Source: CAG-791 sp963658405
GTDB taxonomy: Bacteria > Bacillota > Clostridia > Lachnospirales > Lachnospiraceae
DNA: 5,958 nt
Direction: 5' to 3'
Assembly (NCBI GenBank): GCA_963658405.1
Contig: CAVKQI010000122.1
Location: 1-5,958 of the forward strand
The notes below the pieces were generated by a model, which ran no database searches, was not told the origin of the DNA, and saw nothing but the letters and a program-made list of their open reading frames with translations. Position numbers and translations under genes: made by a program. Position 1 is the first letter of the stretch. Each line of letters opens with the position of its first letter. Positions 3,614 through 5,958 of this stretch are shown in pieces.

Positions 3614-5958
3614 TTATAACTTGATGCCGTGCTGCTTATTTTTTTCTTTACCGGAGGTGCTTGTGAAGCCGATCATATTCGAGGTCTTCGCCCTGGGGAT
3701 CTCCGACTTCTTCTGCGCGGGCTTTGCCGCCTCCTTCTTTTCAGGCACCGGCTCATCGCTTTCCCATTCTGCGTCAGACAACAGTGCCTTGTCCTTCGAC
3801 AGCTCCGCATCCAGGATCTTGTCGAAAGCCGCCTGTGTATTCTGATAAGCCTTCTCCTTCTTGGCCTGCCGCTTGGCTTCCTTACTCTGCTTCGGAGCAT
3901 CCTTACGCAGCTCACGCTTTGCGGCAAGGAGTTTTTCCTCCTCTTCCTTGACCTTATAAACACGCTTTTCCGCGTCCTCAAAGTCCTTGAAGCCCACCAG
4001 CTGCATGATCTCCTCCTCTGTGGCCTCTCTGCCAAGGGCATTCTTTACCAGAAGATCAAAGCCGTTATTCTCTTCCTTATTGGTCATAAGACGCATACCC
4101 AGATCGAAACGGATCTTGTCCACCAGCTGCTTGCCGCTGACACTGCCGGTTTCACGCCGGAGGAGACGCATGATCTCATCATTCCGCATGCCGCCCAGCT
4201 CGCGATCGATCCTGTAATTGTCCTCTGTTTTCCAGAAGTCCTTCCGGATCAGGGTCTCGTCAATGCTCTTCTGCATTGCATCATTGATATACTTACCCAG
4301 TGCCATAAATGCGGGCTTCGCCACACTAACATAAGCACTTCCCAGACCGCCGGCCAGCTTGGCTGCCGTCTCCGCTGTGGTCATAATGCTGTTTCCCAGC
4401 AGCTTGTAGCGGGCAAGATCGTTTTTGCTGATCAGATCATCTCTTCCGTTGATGACGCTGTCAGCGCCAAACTCATCCAGACCCTTGCTCAGCTCCTCAT
4501 TCGACAATGCCTTCAGCTTCAGGCTCTGCTCTGAGATATCCATGAAGCTGCCCATATCGCCAGCCACCTTGCTCATGCAGCCCAGAATATCGATGGGTGT
4601 TCCCAGGCTTCCTTTCTTCGCACCGGTGATCTTCTTCTCGATCTCGTTGGCGGTAGACAGAAGCTGCTGTCCCACTGCCAGCACATTGGCCGATATCTTA
4701 TTGCCCTTGCTGACCTCCACCATGCTCTTCAGTGCTGCATTAAAGTTCTTGATATACGGTGTGTCAATGCCGCCGTAGGAAAGACAGTTCTGCGCCAGAT
4801 TGGTGATGCCGTTTTCGAAGGCCAGATAATCCTCTGCCTTGGCCTTTCCCTCCTGGATCTTCTTCATCCGCTTGGTCAGATCCTCCCGGACCTTTCCGAA
4901 GAGCGCGATACTGTTCGCCGCCTTGTCCACCTCATCCGTGGTCTTGGAGGGATTCCAGCCAAAGAAAGAACCAACGTTCTTGGTGAGCTGAGTACCGCTC
5001 TTGGTCATATGGGCAAGCTCCTTCTCAGCGCCTTGTCCCTGAGCCAGCTTCACGACATCATTTACGGCATCCTTCACATTATTGATGGCATTCACCGTTG
5101 CCACGGTATGCTCCTGCGCGATCTGTGCCGTTGACTTTTTCTCCGGCTTCTTTTCCTCCTTCTTTTCCTCCTTCTTTTCTTCCTTTTTGTACTCCTCTCC
5201 CTTGGCCTTCGCCTCGGCTTCCTTCTTCGCCTCCGCTTCTGCCTTCTTCTTCTCCTCGATCTCCTTGATGGCATCCTGCAGCTTGCCGTAAGCTGTCTTC
5301 ATCTTCTGGACCTCTTCGGCATAAATGGCAGCATTGCCGATCTTTCCGGCCTTAATTTCAGAAATCTGCTTCGCGGTGTTCCCAACCTTTTCCTTAAGGG
5401 ATGCGACAGTCTCAAAAAAGCCGGTGTTTTCTTCCTTCTTCTCCTCTTTCTTCGGCTTTCCGCCCTTCTTCTCCTCTGCACGCTTCTTGGCCGCATCAAA
5501 ATCCTGCCGCCACAGGTCGCTGTCCATACGATACTTCAGCTTCTTATCAATATAGGCATTTTCATGCATCCGCTTTTTGAATTCCTTCATTCTGGCATCG
5601 TAGGTCTTGTCTGCTCTCCGCCGAATGATCTCATCGATCTCGTCCTTCTGTATCTTGCTCTTGATGCTTAAGTCAAGGGCATTCATCAGCTTGTCGTATT
5701 TTTTACCCAGCGTCTTCAGGCCGTCAATGGTGCCCTCTTTAATGGTAGATGCGATCTCTGCCGCTGCTGACGGATCCTGCTTCTTCAGCGCCTTCTCAAA
5801 TGCCTTGAGCTTCTTCTCCAGCTCCTTCTTTTCCTTTTTTTCGGCCTCCAGCTTCTCCTTCTCCGCCTTTTTCCGCTTCTTTTCGGCATCCTTATCGTCT
5901 GTCTTCTTCTGCTTTGCCGCAGCCTTTTCCTCTGCCTTCTTCTGCTTTTCCTCTGCTC
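3614..5958 (-). CDS. Large Lys/Glu-rich helical protein, unknown function, start lies beyond the window
   Basis: The frame is open from the stop at 3614 to the window edge: 780 complete codons. The Met at 5686 is internal, because 90 further in-frame codons precede it and no ribosome site does. I do not recognise the protein. In visible numbering, 1-55 is a dense Lys/Glu/Ala helix or coiled coil. Residues 56-155 are charged and helical, with W149 the only Trp, and 156-178 are Lys/Glu-rich. A helical segment (179-230) leads into the KKEE repeat region (237-274). Residues 281-575 are a less charged helical core with Gly/Ala-rich stretches (notably 522-557), and 576-665 are helical with GREATEEEIMQLVGF at 642-656. 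A Lys-rich, probably disordered tail ends in HGIKL. No membrane helix, enzyme motif or signal peptide is visible, though the N-terminus is missing. Options include a secreted effector or toxin, a contractile-injection cargo or a structural protein; none is proven. The YbjN-like gene follows 71 nt downstream. Confidence 0.85.
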   Translation of the reverse strand, partial: AEEKQKKAEEKAAAKQKKTDDKDAEKKRKKAEKEKLEAEKKEKKELEKKLKAFEKALKKQDPSAAAEIASTIKEGTIDGLKTLGKKYDKLMNALDLSIKSKIQKDEIDEIIRRRADKTYDARMKEFKKRMHENAYIDKKLKYRMDSDLWRQDFDAAKKRAEEKKGGKPKKEEKKEENTGFFETVASLKEKVGNTAKQISEIKAGKIGNAAIYAEEVQKMKTAYGKLQDAIKEIEEKKKAEAEAKKEAEAKAKGEEYKKEEKKEEKKEEKKPEKKSTAQIAQEHTVATVNAINNVKDAVNDVVKLAQGQGAEKELAHMTKSGTQLTKNVGSFFGWNPSKTTDEVDKAANSIALFGKVREDLTKRMKKIQEGKAKAEDYLAFENGITNLAQNCLSYGGIDTPYIKNFNAALKSMVEVSKGNKISANVLAVGQQLLSTANEIEKKITGAKKGSLGTPIDILGCMSKVAGDMGSFMDISEQSLKLKALSNEELSKGLDEFGADSVINGRDDLISKNDLARYKLLGNSIMTTAETAAKLAGGLGSAYVSVAKPAFMALGKYINDAMQKSIDETLIRKDFWKTEDNYRIDRELGGMRNDEIMRLLRRETGSVSGKQLVDKIRFDLGMRLMTNKEENNGFDLLVKNALGREATEEEIMQLVGFKDFEDAEKRVYKVKEEEEKLLAAKRELRKDAPKQSKEAKRQAKKEKAYQNTQAAFDKILDAELSKDKALLSDAEWESDEPVPEKKEAAKPAQKKSEIPRAKTSNMIGFTSTSGKEKNKQHGIKL
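5147..5182 (-). repeat. Three tandem 12-bp repeats encoding Glu/Lys tetrads
   Basis: Three adjacent 12-bp units (minus strand GAGGAAAAGAAG; the 5171-5182 copy differs by one base) lie inside the long gene and encode repeated E-E-K-K. A Lys-rich segment of the same frame flanks them. The near identity at DNA level points to recent slippage or duplication, not only to amino-acid selection, and copy number may vary between strains. Confidence 0.8.

Noticed and set aside
3629..4534. 301-aa open frame on the plus strand
   Set aside because: It lies antisense to the long Lys/Glu-rich gene. Its Leu/Ile-rich composition is the expected complement of Lys/Glu/Asp/Asn codons, and it has no domain.
5684..5686. 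ATG at 5686 as the start of the long gene
   Set aside because: No ribosome site precedes it, and the same frame continues upstream for 90 codons of matching Lys/Glu-rich sequence to the window edge, so it is an internal Met.

Overview
The window is ordinary bacterial chromosome, densely coded, with every recognisable gene on the minus strand. Transcription therefore runs from high to low coordinates, and both end genes are cut by the window edges. The best guess at the host is a Gram-positive, gut-type Clostridia, probably Lachnospiraceae. The reasons are the cell-wall-binding repeat on the NlpC/P60 protein (the W-W-Y-N...DGTY...W-I-D-G-D...AECYYFD type common in that family), a membrane-anchored NusG domain II protein, purine-rich Shine-Dalgarno sites, sigma-A-like promoters and moderately high GC. 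This placement is inferred from protein style, not from a marker gene.

In transcription order: (1) 5958-3614 is the 3' part of a long gene for a Lys/Glu-rich, mostly helical protein of unknown function. The reading frame stays open to the window edge, so the Met at 5686 is internal and the true start lies outside. (2) 3542-3090 encodes a small acidic protein that looks like the YbjN/CesT-like alpha-beta fold; it has its own extended -10 promoter directly after the stop of the large gene. (3) 3032-2960 is tRNA-Thr(CGU) with its own promoter and a downstream terminator. (4) 2888-2448 is a membrane-anchored NusG domain II protein, followed after a 30-nt gap by (5) an 83-aa protein with two membrane helices, 2417-2166. 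(6) 2072-1020 is a secreted NlpC/P60 peptidoglycan hydrolase with its own promoter and a strong terminator. (7) 851-1 is the N-terminal 283 residues of a CstA-family transporter, with a promoter carrying a consensus -35.

These are mostly separate transcription units, not one pathway: four promoters and two good terminators split them. Two small groupings might be functional. One is NusG_II plus the two-helix protein. The other is the large helical protein plus the YbjN-like protein, which by shape alone could be a client and its chaperone. The features most worth a second look are a perfect 12-bp inverted repeat joining the -10 region of the tRNA-Thr promoter to the 5' end of the tRNA itself, and the unidentified large protein. 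I found no mobile element, CRISPR array, integrase or clear defence system.
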